Of a DNA stretch of 64,000 nt, positions 1 to 8,407 are shown one piece after another. The position numbers were made by a program, and so were the translations under genes. Numbering within the stretch: the stretch's first letter is position 1; the number at the start of each line of letters is the position of its first letter. The DNA lies in contig JBNLVK010000291.1 of the NCBI GenBank assembly GCA_050618055.1, positions 12,851-76,850 on the forward strand, in the 5' to 3' direction. Under the pieces are notes generated by a model. That model worked only from the letters and a program-made list of their open reading frames with translations, did not search any database and was not told the DNA's origin. This DNA comes from CALDCK01 sp050618055. Lineage in GTDB: Bacteria; Myxococcota_A; UBA9160; SMWR01.

Positions 1-1
1 C

Positions 2-142
2 GACGACCAGATGCGCGAGCGCATCGCAAAGGTCTGGCGCGCGCGCCGCGACCGCTACTCGGAGGAGCGCGCCGCACTGACCGACGCCACGGGCCACGTC
101 GAAGCCCGCCCGAAGATCGAGATGTACCAGGTGGGCGGCTAG
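2..142 (+). CDS. moaA: GTP 3',8-cyclase MoaA, C-terminal fragment
   Basis: Only the last 46 codons are present; the gene runs off the left edge. The tail reads VWRARRDRYSEERA and, after a short insert, ends in a terminal GG (MYQVGG). In MoaA the stretch I/V-W-x-x-R-x-DRYSE is well conserved near the C-terminus, and the terminal double glycine is needed in trans for the reaction. The enzyme is a radical-SAM protein that starts molybdopterin synthesis from GTP. The radical-SAM and C-terminal cluster cysteines lie outside the window, so the call rests on the tail alone. The stop codon overlaps that of the opposite-strand oxygenase on a shared CTAG. Confidence 0.75.
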   Translation, partial: DDQMRERIAKVWRARRDRYSEERAALTDATGHVEARPKIEMYQVGG

Positions 143-927
143 CGGCTCCGCCGCCGGCGCAGGGTGTGGTAGGCGGCGTGCCACAGGCGGTGGGGGTGCC
201 AGCGGTCGGCGTCGCGCCAGTGGAAGAGGGTGCCGTGGGGCCGGGCGTCCGCTTCGGCGGGCTCCCGCGTGTAGTAGTAGAGCTGGATCGTCTTGCGCGT
301 CGTGCCGCGCGGACAGCGCAGCGCGTCGGGAAAGCCGTGGAAGGCGCGGTCGTGCACGTCGAACAGGACCGCCCGGTTGAAGGCCGGTGCGATGCGCGCC
401 TGGCAGCCGGTGAGGCGCTCGTTCCACAGCTCCAGGTCGCCGCGGTACGACGCCTGCCAGTCCCGGTTCAGGTAGAGGATCAGGTTCACGCGCCGGAAGG
501 CGCCCAGGCCGGCGTGGAAGTTGGCGTCGGCGTGGATGCCGAGCCGCGATCCGCGGCCGTAGTGGCGGAGCGCGCCGGCCCGGTCGTGGTCGGACAGCAG
601 GTCCGGGATGCCGCTCAGCGTGCCGACGAAGTCGAGGAACGTGTCGTCGCACAGCTCCCCGAGCACCCGGCGCAGGAAGGGCGGGAACGCCTCCTCGCTG
701 TGGGAGCGTCGCTTGCCGAGCCGGCGCGGCTCCTTCAGCGAGGACTCGGAGCGGAAGGTGTCGGGCGGCGGGAACTCGTGGAGGATCCGCTCGGCCGCCG
801 GCGCCGGCAGGAAGTCGTCGAGCACGACGTGGCGGAAGGGAAGGGCCTTCGCGTAGCTCGCCCGGTGGGCCAGGGCCAGGTCGCGCAGGCGGTCGGCGTC
901 GAGGACGCGCGGGAGAGACCTGCTCAT
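139..927 (-). CDS. 2OG-Fe(II) oxygenase (prolyl-hydroxylase-like)
   Basis: A 262-residue protein with the facial triad of 2-oxoglutarate/Fe(II) oxygenases: H132-x-D134 in IHADANFH, a distal His at about 197 in RAFHGFPD, and a following arginine (RKTIQLYYY) placed to bind the 2-oxoglutarate carboxylate. Layout and size match the prolyl-4-hydroxylase-like 2OG-Fe(II)_Oxy_3 group, often found in sugar or exopolysaccharide clusters. The ATG start overlaps the stop of the Gfo/Idh/MocA gene as ATGA, so the two are probably translationally coupled. The real substrate is unknown; sugar-cluster neighbours suggest hydroxylation of a glycan or its carrier protein, which is inference. Confidence 0.8.
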   Translation of the reverse strand: MSRSLPRVLDADRLRDLALAHRASYAKALPFRHVVLDDFLPAPAAERILHEFPPPDTFRSESSLKEPRRLGKRRSHSEEAFPPFLRRVLGELCDDTFLDFVGTLSGIPDLLSDHDRAGALRHYGRGSRLGIHADANFHAGLGAFRRVNLILYLNRDWQASYRGDLELWNERLTGCQARIAPAFNRAVLFDVHDRAFHGFPDALRCPRGTTRKTIQLYYYTREPAEADARPHGTLFHWRDADRWHPHRLWHAAYHTLRRRRSR

Positions 928-1841
928 GTGGCGGGCAGCCCGGCCATGGCCCGAAGCCGGGCGATGCGCTCCACCGACGCCACCGCCGCGTCCACGTCGC
1001 ACAGGGGCTCGGGGCCGCCGTCCAGGTAGGCGAGGAAGGCGCGCAGCTCGAGGAGCAGCGGCAGCTCCGTCGAGATCGCTCGCCGCTCCGGCGCGCACGG
1101 GCCGGCGCGGTCGTCGGTCCGCAGCAGCTTCACGTGGTCGGCGAGCGGGTCGTCGAGGACGCCGATGCCCCGCTCGCAGACCAGCCGCACCTCGCGACGG
1201 GTCTGCTCGCGCAGCGTGGAGACCTCCATCACGAACCAGGGATCGTCGCCGAAGCCCGCGACCATTCCGGCGCCCGACCCGCGTGCGCCCTCCGCCACCG
1301 CGAAGCGCGCCTCCGGCACCTGGCCGAGGATCGTCTCGGCGATGCTCAGGTCGTGGGGCGCGAGGATCCAGACCGCGTCGACGTCGGTATGGGGGTGGCT
1401 CCACTGCACGCGGACGCTGTGCAGCCCCCGCACCGGACCCAGCTCTTCCGAGGTGGCCAGCTCGCGCAGGGCGCGAACGCCCGGGTGGTAGCGCCACTTC
1501 TCCATGACGAACAGGTTCCGCCGGGTGCAGTGCTTGGCGATGCGCCGGGCGCGCTCCACATCGTGGGTGAGCGGCTTCTCGCAGTAGATGGGACGACCCG
1601 TGGCGAGCAGCGCGTCGACGACGTCCGCGTGCCGGTCCGTCGGCGTCGCGACCACGTAGCCGTCCACCGGACCGGTGACGTCGGTGGCGCTCGCGAGGGT
1701 CTCCGCCGCCAGGTCGCGGGCGTGCTCCCGCGCGGCGGCATCCGGATCGACCACCGTGACGCGTGCCCCGAGTGCCGCCAGATCGCGCAGGATGTTGCGG
1801 CCCCAGCGGCCGCAGCCGATCTGGACGATCCGATGCGTCAT
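924..1841 (-). CDS. Gfo/Idh/MocA-family NAD(P)-dependent sugar oxidoreductase
   Basis: A 305-residue protein opening with a Rossmann nucleotide site, IVQIGCGRWGRN (GxGxxG), and carrying the family EKP motif (YCEKPLTHD) around residue 100 that holds the catalytic lysine. It probably oxidises or reduces a ring hydroxyl of an (activated) sugar. I chose the ATG at 1841 because the nucleotide-binding strand starts three residues later; upstream in-frame codons add an unrelated arginine- and glycine-rich leader. It is divergent from the glycosyltransferase and coupled to the downstream 2OG oxygenase. The exact sugar cannot be read from sequence. Confidence 0.85.
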   Translation of the reverse strand: MTHRIVQIGCGRWGRNILRDLAALGARVTVVDPDAAAREHARDLAAETLASATDVTGPVDGYVVATPTDRHADVVDALLATGRPIYCEKPLTHDVERARRIAKHCTRRNLFVMEKWRYHPGVRALRELATSEELGPVRGLHSVRVQWSHPHTDVDAVWILAPHDLSIAETILGQVPEARFAVAEGARGSGAGMVAGFGDDPWFVMEVSTLREQTRREVRLVCERGIGVLDDPLADHVKLLRTDDRAGPCAPERRAISTELPLLLELRAFLAYLDGGPEPLCDVDAAVASVERIARLRAMAGLPAT

Positions 1842-1902
1842 GCAGACAGGTCTCCCGGGGCCGGCAGTGTAGCCGCGGTCGCCGCCGCGAGGGGACCCCC
1901 GG

Positions 1903-1908
1903 TACACT
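1903..1908 (+). promoter_or_regulatory. -10 hexamer of a probable leaderless promoter
   Basis: TACACT lies 7 nt before the ATG of the glycosyltransferase. With the usual 6-8 nt from -10 to transcription start, the mRNA would begin at the A of the start codon. There is no Shine-Dalgarno sequence and no clear -35. It is one of several TANNNT-N6-10-start arrangements in this window. Confidence 0.4.
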
Positions 1909-1915
1909 GCGCGCG

Positions 1916-2746
1916 ATGCCGGAAGCGACCGTGCTGATCCCCACCCACGACCACGGTCGCCTGCTGGCGCGCAGCGTGGCGTCGGTGCAGCGCCAGACGC
2001 TCTCCGACGTCGAGATCCTGATCATCGGCGACGGCGCGACCGAGGAGACGCGCGAGACGGCGCACGCCCTGGCCGGCGCCGACGAGCGCATCCGCTTCTT
2101 CGATCGCGAGAAGAGTCCGCGCACCGGCGAGCCCTACCGGCACGAGGTCCTCCAGGACGCGCGCGGGGGGTTCGTGAGCTACCTCGCCGACGACGACCTG
2201 TGGCTGCCCCATCACCTCGAGGGCATGCGGGACCTGCTGGGCGAGGCCGACTTCGCCAACGCCTTCATGCTGCGCGTGCACGCCGACGGGAGGCTCGAGC
2301 CCTTCTTCTGCGACCTCTCCGAGCCCCTCTACGTCGCGCGCCACCGGGACGAGCGCCGGCCGAAGAACTACATGCCCCTGTCGTCGGTGTCGCACCGGCT
2401 CGACGCCTACCGCAGGCTGCCGCACGGCTGGCGGACGACGCCGGGCGGCGTCCCCACCGACCTCCACATGTGGCGGCAGTGGCTGGCGGCCGACGGCATG
2501 CGCTTCGCCAGCGCCTCGCGCGCGTCGGTGCTCAACTTCCCCGACGGAGAGCGCCGGCAGCAGGCGCTGGCGGACCGCGATGCGGAGCTTCTCGCGTGGC
2601 TCGATCGGATCGGGACGGTGGAGGGTCGGCTGGAGATCGCGGAGCAGATCGTCGCCGACCTGCGCGCGCGCGTCCTGCGCGAGAAGCTGAGGCCGGCCCG
2701 CACCTTCCGGAGCCTGTTCGGGCTGCTGGGCGACCGCCGCCGCTAG
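1916..2746 (+). CDS. Family 2 glycosyltransferase
   Basis: A 276-residue GT-A fold enzyme. The N-terminus is typical of GT2 (TVLIPTHDHGRLLARSVAS), followed by VEILIIGDGA and the metal/nucleotide-sugar site YLADDDLW near residue 92. The C-terminal third has no membrane segment, so the protein is probably cytosolic or peripheral. The start is set by the family N-terminus and by a TACACT hexamer 7 nt upstream. Its stop overlaps that of the RmlC-like gene on a shared CTAG. It probably transfers an activated sugar in the envelope-polysaccharide context of this corner; donor and acceptor are unknown. Confidence 0.85.
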   Translation: MPEATVLIPTHDHGRLLARSVASVQRQTLSDVEILIIGDGATEETRETAHALAGADERIRFFDREKSPRTGEPYRHEVLQDARGGFVSYLADDDLWLPHHLEGMRDLLGEADFANAFMLRVHADGRLEPFFCDLSEPLYVARHRDERRPKNYMPLSSVSHRLDAYRRLPHGWRTTPGGVPTDLHMWRQWLAADGMRFASASRASVLNFPDGERRQQALADRDAELLAWLDRIGTVEGRLEIAEQIVADLRARVLREKLRPARTFRSLFGLLGDRRR

Positions 2747-3318
2747 CCGCCGAAGCGGCCGAAGCCGGGCTGGTGCGGCTCGAGCTGCGCGAGCAGGTCG
2801 ACGAAGGGCGGGGCGGTCGCGTCCCGCTCCGAGACGATCGGATCGCGTACCTCGGGAAACAGCAGGGCCGCCGTGTCGTCCCAGCGGTAGCCCAGGTCGT
2901 CGGCGGGATCGAAGTACTCGCTGGCGGCGACACAGAGAAGCGACGCCTCCGGAGTGTAGAAGCCGTGGGCCACGCCCGGCGGAATGCGGAGCAGCCGCGG
3001 CGATCCGGCGTCGACCGCGATGCACGCGTCCTTCAGGTGGGTCGGGGAGCCGCGGCGCAGGTCCTTCAGGCCGATGATCGCTGCGCCGTCCAGGACCGAT
3101 ACGTAGTCGGTGTGCCGGATGTGGACGTGGACCCCGCGCAGGCTGTTCCCGGTGGATCGGATCACGTTCCACTGGCGGGGGGCGGCCGCGTCGACCCAGT
3201 CGCTGCGGAACACCTCGGTGAGCTCGCCTCGCTCGTCGCGATGCGACTCGAGAACGAACGTCGAGACCCCCTCGATGGTTTCGCAGGAAGTCCAGCTCCC
3301 TCGGACGGTCGAATCCAT
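2743..3318 (-). CDS. dTDP-4-dehydrorhamnose 3,5-epimerase-like cupin (RmlC family)
   Basis: A 191-residue cupin with RmlC-family features: RDERGELTEVFR near the N-terminus, LRGVHVH with the conserved histidine, and IPPGVAHGFYT later, with length close to the 180-190 typical of the family. RmlC epimerises C3 and C5 of dTDP-4-keto-6-deoxyglucose. In this copy the canonical GLHxQ stretch reads GVHVHIRH, so it may act on a different NDP-keto-sugar. It converges on the glycosyltransferase and lies next to the Gfo/Idh and 2OG genes, supporting a deoxysugar role. Confidence 0.75.
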   Translation of the reverse strand: MDSTVRGSWTSCETIEGVSTFVLESHRDERGELTEVFRSDWVDAAAPRQWNVIRSTGNSLRGVHVHIRHTDYVSVLDGAAIIGLKDLRRGSPTHLKDACIAVDAGSPRLLRIPPGVAHGFYTPEASLLCVAASEYFDPADDLGYRWDDTAALLFPEVRDPIVSERDATAPPFVDLLAQLEPHQPGFGRFGG

Positions 3319-3378
3319 GCCCCCATTCCCCCTTTGCCCGCGCGATTACACCGCGCCGCAGGAAAGGGGTCAAGGAGC

Positions 3379-4512
3379 CTACGACGCCTCTTCGCCCTCG
3401 GCCCACGCGTCCAGCCGGGCCATGGTGTCCGCGTACTCCATGGCGAACTCCTCCATCACCGAGCGCACGCTCTTCACGTGGTTCATCGAGCCGACGATCT
3501 GTCCCACGTAGTAGTTGATGAGCTGGGCGGCGCCCGGGTTCTTGTGGGCGTGGTGGGCGATGCGCGCCAGCGCCTCGGCGGCCAGCCGCGGCTGGAGCGG
3601 CATGGGCAGCGGATCCGGGTTGTCCGGATCGTTCCAGGCGTCGGTCCAGGCGCTGCGCAGCTGGCGCGCCGGCTTGCCGGTGGTGGAACGCGAGCGCAGC
3701 GTGTCGCGCGACGTCGCCTTCAGGAACTTCTCCTTCACCACCGGGTGGGTCTCGGCCTCCTCGGTGGTGAGCCAGACCGATCCGGTCCACACGCCCTGGG
3801 CGCCCAGGGCCAGCGCCGCGGTCAGCTGGCGGCCGCCGCCGATGCCGCCGGCGGCGAGCACCGGCAGGGGCGCCACCGCGTCGACCACCTCGGGCACCAG
3901 CACCATGGTCGAGATGTCGCCGGTGTGGCCGCCGGCCTCGTAGCCCTGGGCGATGATCAGGTCGGCGCCGGCCTCGGCGTGGCGCCGCGCGTGCTCGACC
4001 GTGCCGGCCAGCGCCGCCACGCGCACGCCCCGGGCGTTGCCCTGCTCGATCATCCACGCCGGCGGCGGACCCAGCGCGCTGGCGATCAGGCTGATGTTGC
4101 GGCTGAACAGCAGCTCGATCACCTCGCGCTGCTCCTCGAAGCCCACCCGGAACTGGTCGCGCGCGGTCTGGTCCGGCGGCAGCGGCGGCACGTCGTGCTC
4201 GGCGAGGATGCGGTCGACGAACTTGCGGTGCTCCTCGGGAATGCGCGAGTCGAGCTCGCCGCCCTCGAGGCCGCCGCTCCGGTCGCTGCCCACGTACTTG
4301 GCGGGCAGCAGCAGGTCGACGCCGTCGGGCTTGTCGCCCACCCCCTTCTCGATCCAGTCGAGCTCGGCCTCGAGGCCGGCGGCCGAGTGGCCGGCCACGC
4401 CCAGCACGCCGAGTCCGCCGGCCTTCGAGACGGCGGCGGCGACGTCGCGGCAGTGGGTGAACGCGAAGATGGGGAACTCGAGCCCCATCTCCTTCGCGAG
4501 CCTGGTATGCAT
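3379..4512 (-). CDS. Nitronate monooxygenase (2-nitropropane dioxygenase family)
   Basis: A 377-residue FMN-dependent TIM-barrel protein. Visible family marks are AGGLGVLG near the N-terminus, ADLIIAQGYEAGGHTG in the centre (flavin-phosphate and substrate region) and PVLAAGGIGGGRQL followed by GAQGVWTGS. Family members oxidise nitronates or act on other carbon acids. It is the last gene of a six-gene minus-strand operon with 8-nt spacing to the upstream acyl-CoA dehydrogenase. Such genes are common passengers of acyl-CoA and steroid degradation operons, so the physiological substrate may be a CoA-pathway intermediate. That is inference. Confidence 0.88.
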   Translation of the reverse strand: MHTRLAKEMGLEFPIFAFTHCRDVAAAVSKAGGLGVLGVAGHSAAGLEAELDWIEKGVGDKPDGVDLLLPAKYVGSDRSGGLEGGELDSRIPEEHRKFVDRILAEHDVPPLPPDQTARDQFRVGFEEQREVIELLFSRNISLIASALGPPPAWMIEQGNARGVRVAALAGTVEHARRHAEAGADLIIAQGYEAGGHTGDISTMVLVPEVVDAVAPLPVLAAGGIGGGRQLTAALALGAQGVWTGSVWLTTEEAETHPVVKEKFLKATSRDTLRSRSTTGKPARQLRSAWTDAWNDPDNPDPLPMPLQPRLAAEALARIAHHAHKNPGAAQLINYYVGQIVGSMNHVKSVRSVMEEFAMEYADTMARLDAWAEGEEAS

Positions 4513-4520
4513 GGGTCCTC

Positions 4521-5609
4521 CTACGAGGCCTGGGCCAGGCCCTGGAGCGCGGCGGCGCGTTCGCGCAGCAGCTCCGGACCGCCCAGCAGGTGTCGCGCCA
4601 CGCCGATGCGCTTGAACCAGAAGTGGAGGTTCTGCTCGTCGGTCCAGCCGATGCCGCCGTGCACCTGGGTGGCGACGCTGGCGATCTCGCGCCCGATCTC
4701 CGAGACGTGGGCCAGCGCGTGGCAGGCCATCAGCGGCGCCTCGTCGGGCAGCGCGTCGAAGGCGTGGGCCGCGTACCAGACCAGCGACCGCGCCGGCTCG
4801 AGCTCGGCGATCATCTCGGCGCACATGTGCTTCACCGCCTGGAAGGAGCCGATCAGCCGGTCGAACTGCTTGCGCTGCTGGGCATAGGCCACCGCCTGGG
4901 AGATCATCGACTCGCAGGCGCCGAAGGTGTCGGCGGCCAGCGCGATGCGGCCGGCGTCGAGCATGCGCGCGATCGCCCCCGACGCGCCCTCGAAGAGCGC
5001 CTCGGGCACGACGCCGTCGAGCACGACCTCGGAGGTGCAGCGGGTGGCGTCGGTGGTGGGAAGGCGCGTCGTGCTCAGGCCCGCCGCGTCGCCGGCCACG
5101 ACCGCCAACGCGTCGTCGCCCACCGACAGCAGCAGGCGCTCCGCGTGCAGTGCGTCGAGCACCATCAGCGCCTTGCCGGAAAGCCTGCCGCCCGCCAGCG
5201 CGATACCGGCCTCCTCGCGCACCGAGAAGGTCTCGGTGGCACCGACGCCGCACACCCGGTCGCCGGCGGCGATCGGACCCAGCTCGGCCAGCGCCGCGTC
5301 GCTGCCGATCTCGCGCAGCGCCACCGGCGCCATCACCGCCGAGGACAGGAAGGGTGCGGGCGTCACCGCGTGGCCCAGCGACTGGGCGACCAGCGCCGCG
5401 TCGAGCAGCCCGAGTCCGCTGCCGCCCTGGGCCTCGGGCACCAGCACGCCGGTCACGCCCATCTCGGCCAGCTGCTTCCACACCGCCCGGTCGTTCGGGC
5501 AGTCGGCGTCGCGCAGCTCGCGCACGCGGGTGATCGGCACCTTGTCGGCCAGGAAGCCGCGGACGGTCTCCTCGAGCAGCTTCTGGTCGTCCGAGAGTCC
5601 GAAGTCCAT
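4521..5609 (-). CDS. Acyl-CoA dehydrogenase family protein (small subunit type)
   Basis: A 362-residue acyl-CoA dehydrogenase-fold protein. It begins DFGLSDDQKLLEETVRGFL, typical of the family, and carries the C-terminal dehydrogenase part with AYAQQRKQFDRLIGSFQAVKH and QVHGGIGWTDEQNLHFWFKR. It sits 8 nt after a second, 398-aa dehydrogenase. In actinobacterial steroid and side-chain catabolism such pairs form alpha2-beta2 enzymes in which one partner is catalytically reduced. Whether this copy keeps the base cannot be settled by eye. Expected role: alpha,beta-dehydrogenation of a bulky or branched acyl-CoA. Confidence 0.88.
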   Translation of the reverse strand: MDFGLSDDQKLLEETVRGFLADKVPITRVRELRDADCPNDRAVWKQLAEMGVTGVLVPEAQGGSGLGLLDAALVAQSLGHAVTPAPFLSSAVMAPVALREIGSDAALAELGPIAAGDRVCGVGATETFSVREEAGIALAGGRLSGKALMVLDALHAERLLLSVGDDALAVVAGDAAGLSTTRLPTTDATRCTSEVVLDGVVPEALFEGASGAIARMLDAGRIALAADTFGACESMISQAVAYAQQRKQFDRLIGSFQAVKHMCAEMIAELEPARSLVWYAAHAFDALPDEAPLMACHALAHVSEIGREIASVATQVHGGIGWTDEQNLHFWFKRIGVARHLLGGPELLRERAAALQGLAQAS

Positions 5610-5617
5610 GTCTGCTC

Positions 5618-6814
5618 CTACGCCTGGGCCGGCTTCGGCTCGCGGGGAAGGCCCAGGCCGCGCTCCGAGATGATGTTCTTCTGGATCTGGGCCGTACCGC
5701 CGCCGATGATCAGGCCCAGCGAGAAGAACGAGTGGGCCTGCCAGTAGCCGCGCTCGCGCTCGTACTTGCTGTGGTCGTAGAGCGCGCCCAGCTCGCCCAT
5801 CACGTCGATGGCCAGCGCCGACATGTCGAAGTTGAGCTGGCAGTTCTGGAGCTTGGTCACCAGCCCCGCCACGCCCGGCGACTCGCCCTTCAGGCTGCAC
5901 GTCAGCATGCGCATGCCGTGGTGCTTCATGCTGAGCGCGCGGGCCTGCAGGCGCATCAGCCGGTCGCGGTAGACGGGGCTCTCCATGGCCGACACGCCGT
6001 TGCTGGTCTCCCGCTCCATCAGGCGCGACAGCCGCATCCAGGTGCCCTCGGCGTTGCTGTTCAGGCTGTTGCGCTCGTGCTTGAGCGTGGTGTTGGCGAT
6101 CTTCCAGCCCTCGCCGCGCCTGCCCACCAGGTTGCTCTGGGGGACGCGCACGTCGCTGAAGAACACCTGGTTGAAGGAGTTCTCGCCGATGTCGCCCGAC
6201 ATGGTGCGCAGCGGCTGCACCTCGATGCCGGGGGCGTCCATGGGCGCGAGGATGTAGCTGATGCCGGCGTGCTTCTTGGCGTCGGGCTCGGTGCGCACCA
6301 GCACGAAGATCATGTCCGACTTGTCCGCCGTGCTCGTCCAGATCTTCTGGCCGTTGATCACGAAGTCGTCGCCGTCGGTGTGGGCGCGCGTCTGGAGGCT
6401 GGCCAGGTCGCTGCCGCTGCCCGGCTCCGAGTAGCCCTGGCACCACATGATCTCGCCGCGCAGCGTCGGGCCGATCCAGCGCTTCTTCTGCTCCTCGGTG
6501 CCGTGCTCGAGCAGCGTCGGCACCAGCATCGACGGGCCCTGGGCGTTCAGTCCGCGGACCACGCCGGCGCGGTTGAACTCCTCGTCCATGATCACCGTCT
6601 CGAGCAGGTCGGGCTCTGCGCCATGGCCGCCGTACTCCTTGGGGATCGTGCGCGCCCAGTAGCCGTGCTCGATCTGGAGCGCCAGCCACTTCGGCAGCTC
6701 GTCGCGCCGCTCCTCGAAGGCCCCCGGCCTGGGACGGGCGTCCTTCGTCTTCTCCAGGAAGTCGCGCACCTCCCGGCGGAAGGCCTCGTACTTCTCTCCG
6801 TAGCTGAGGTCCAT
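5618..6814 (-). CDS. Acyl-CoA dehydrogenase (large partner)
   Basis: A 398-residue acyl-CoA dehydrogenase. The N-terminal helical domain is followed by the flavin/substrate signature QGYSEPGSGSDLASLQTRA (about residues 128-146), VINGQKIWTS, and a C-terminal domain ending with GGGTAQIQKNIISERGLGLPR, matching family ends that bind FAD across the dimer. An ATG start follows a good AGGAGGAG-type Shine-Dalgarno. It lies between the DinB-like gene (10 nt) and the 362-aa dehydrogenase (8 nt), so the two dehydrogenases are probably made in equal amounts and may form one heteromer. Confidence 0.9.
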   Translation of the reverse strand: MDLSYGEKYEAFRREVRDFLEKTKDARPRPGAFEERRDELPKWLALQIEHGYWARTIPKEYGGHGAEPDLLETVIMDEEFNRAGVVRGLNAQGPSMLVPTLLEHGTEEQKKRWIGPTLRGEIMWCQGYSEPGSGSDLASLQTRAHTDGDDFVINGQKIWTSTADKSDMIFVLVRTEPDAKKHAGISYILAPMDAPGIEVQPLRTMSGDIGENSFNQVFFSDVRVPQSNLVGRRGEGWKIANTTLKHERNSLNSNAEGTWMRLSRLMERETSNGVSAMESPVYRDRLMRLQARALSMKHHGMRMLTCSLKGESPGVAGLVTKLQNCQLNFDMSALAIDVMGELGALYDHSKYERERGYWQAHSFFSLGLIIGGGTAQIQKNIISERGLGLPREPKPAQA

Positions 6815-6824
6815 GCTCTCCTCC

Positions 6825-7622
6825 TCAGGCGCCCTTGCGCGTTCCCGGCGCCGGCGGGTCGACCGGTCCGCCGGCGAAGCACTGGGCGATCGACATCCAG
6901 CGCGTCGCCACCGGTCCCTTCACCTCGAGCGCGGTGTCGGCGACGTTGCGTCCCTGGGTCACCACGTGGCAGAAGTCGACGGCGGTGCCCTTCACGAACT
7001 CCTCGTCCGACGGCTCGCCGAACTCCCAGACGGCGCCCGACGGAGCCTCGAGGCGCACGTAGGGCGGCGGGCCGGGCGGCTTCTCGCCGCGGTTGGCGAA
7101 GGTCCAGCCGAAGGTCTTCACGCCGATGACGGCGATGTTCCGGATGCGGTCGGTGTAGTGGCGCTTCACGCCCAGCAGGTCATGGATCTCCTGGGCGTGG
7201 GCCCAGGTCTCCATGTAGCGGGCGGTGGTGAACATGCGCACGCCCATGTCCGGTCCGAACCAGGGCAGCCGCCGCGTGGGCTCCGACTCGCCGAGCTGGG
7301 TGGCCATGTCCAGGCCGGTCTCGCGCCAGCGCTCGATCAGCTCGTCGGGAGCGACGTCGCCGAAGCGCTCGCGGGCCAGCTCCTGGTTGGTGCGTCCCGC
7401 GGAGATGGCCTCGAACAGCGCCTTGCGCTCCGGCGCGAACACCTCCTCGCCCTGGAGCGCCACCAGCGAGACCAGGTCGAAGTAGTGCAGGTGGGCGACC
7501 ACGTCCCAGGGCGTCCAGTCCATGAAGCCGGTGGGCCGGCTCCAGTCCTCGGGCGCGAGCGTCGCCAGGAAGGCGCCCAGCTCCTCCATCTCGTCGATCA
7601 GGTCGCGCGCTTCCTGGAGCAC
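6825..7622 (-). CDS. DinB/maleylpyruvate-isomerase-like protein (TIGR03084 type)
   Basis: A 265-residue protein with a DinB-like four-helix N-terminal half (WSRPTGFMDWTPWDVVAHLHYFD, one of the usual metal-ligand histidines visible in VAHLHYF; TWAHAQEIHD supplies later ones) and a C-terminal SCP-2-like half ending VKGPVATRWMSIAQCFAGGP. This two-domain layout matches the TIGR03084 family known mostly from actinobacteria. The start is GTG, set by a GAGGAGGAG ribosome site inside the end of the upstream hydratase gene. No reaction is established for the family; operon position suggests a role in CoA-thioester handling. Confidence 0.75.
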   Translation of the reverse strand: MLQEARDLIDEMEELGAFLATLAPEDWSRPTGFMDWTPWDVVAHLHYFDLVSLVALQGEEVFAPERKALFEAISAGRTNQELARERFGDVAPDELIERWRETGLDMATQLGESEPTRRLPWFGPDMGVRMFTTARYMETWAHAQEIHDLLGVKRHYTDRIRNIAVIGVKTFGWTFANRGEKPPGPPPYVRLEAPSGAVWEFGEPSDEEFVKGTAVDFCHVVTQGRNVADTALEVKGPVATRWMSIAQCFAGGPVDPPAPGTRKGA

Positions 7623-7624
7623 GG

Positions 7625-8398
7625 CTACTCCTCCTCGGCCCAGGCGGCCTTGCGCTTGCCCAGGAAGGCGGCCATGCCCTCCTTCGCCTCGTCGCCGCGG
7701 AACAGGTCCGCCGACAGCCGCGAGGTCCACTGGAAGGCCTCCTTCTGGCTCATGGCCGGCACCTGCCGGACCAGCTGCTTGGCGAAGCCCAGCGCGTTCG
7801 GGCCGCCCTTGCGCAGGTCGGCCAGCACCTCCTCGACGGCGGCGTCGAGCCGCTCGCCCGGCACCGCCCGGTTGATCAGCCCCAGCTCGGCCGCCTTCGA
7901 CGCCGGGAAGCGGTTGCCGCGCAGGAACGCCTCCATCGCCTCGCCGCGGCGCATCTTGGGCAGGCACACCACCGAGATGATCGCCGGAGCCACGCCCAGC
8001 CTCACCTCGGTGAAGCCGAACTTCACGTCCTCGCGGGCGATCGAGATGTCGAGCGCCGACGCCAGGCCGTTGCCGCCGCCCACCACGTGGCCGTCGATGC
8101 GCCCGACGATCGGCGTGGCCGAGGTCTGGATCGCCTCGAGCAGGTCCTCGAAGCCGCGACCGCTCGGCTGGGCGCCCGCGTCCTTCGCCCCGGAGCGCTC
8201 CTTCAGGTTCGCGCCGGCGCAGAAGGTCGAGCCCTCGTTGGTCACCACGACCGCGCGGATCGCCGGGTCGGCGTTGGCCGCCTCGATGGCGTCCAGCAGG
8301 CCGTCGATCAGGGCCGCGCCCAGGGCGTTGCGGTTGTCCACGTCGACCAGCGTGGCGGTCATCACGCCGCGCTCCGTCGTCACCTTCACCGGCTCCAT
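7625..8398 (-). CDS. Enoyl-CoA hydratase family, methylglutaconyl-CoA hydratase-like
   Basis: A 257-residue crotonase. The oxyanion-hole segments are STFCAGANLKE and DGHVVGGGNGLASALD. The catalytic-loop stretch FGFTEVRLGVAPAIIS keeps a glutamate and resembles LiuC/AtuE-type hydratases (EVRLGLxPAxIS), which hydrate 3-methylglutaconyl-CoA or isohexenylglutaconyl-CoA after the carboxylase step. That fits the MCC/GCC-type carboxylase encoded divergently at 9.3-12.9 kb. Spacing to the neighbours is 9 and 2 nt, so it is in the middle of one operon. The family call is firm; the substrate is inferred from motif and context. Confidence 0.85.
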   Translation of the reverse strand: MEPVKVTTERGVMTATLVDVDNRNALGAALIDGLLDAIEAANADPAIRAVVVTNEGSTFCAGANLKERSGAKDAGAQPSGRGFEDLLEAIQTSATPIVGRIDGHVVGGGNGLASALDISIAREDVKFGFTEVRLGVAPAIISVVCLPKMRRGEAMEAFLRGNRFPASKAAELGLINRAVPGERLDAAVEEVLADLRKGGPNALGFAKQLVRQVPAMSQKEAFQWTSRLSADLFRGDEAKEGMAAFLGKRKAAWAEEE

Positions 8399-8407
8399 CG
8401 GATCCTC

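Noticed and set aside
2200..4887. Long plus-strand open frame antisense to the nitronate monooxygenase and dehydrogenase
   Set aside because: No family motif, low-complexity Ala/Arg/Gly composition, and strong homologous genes in other frames.
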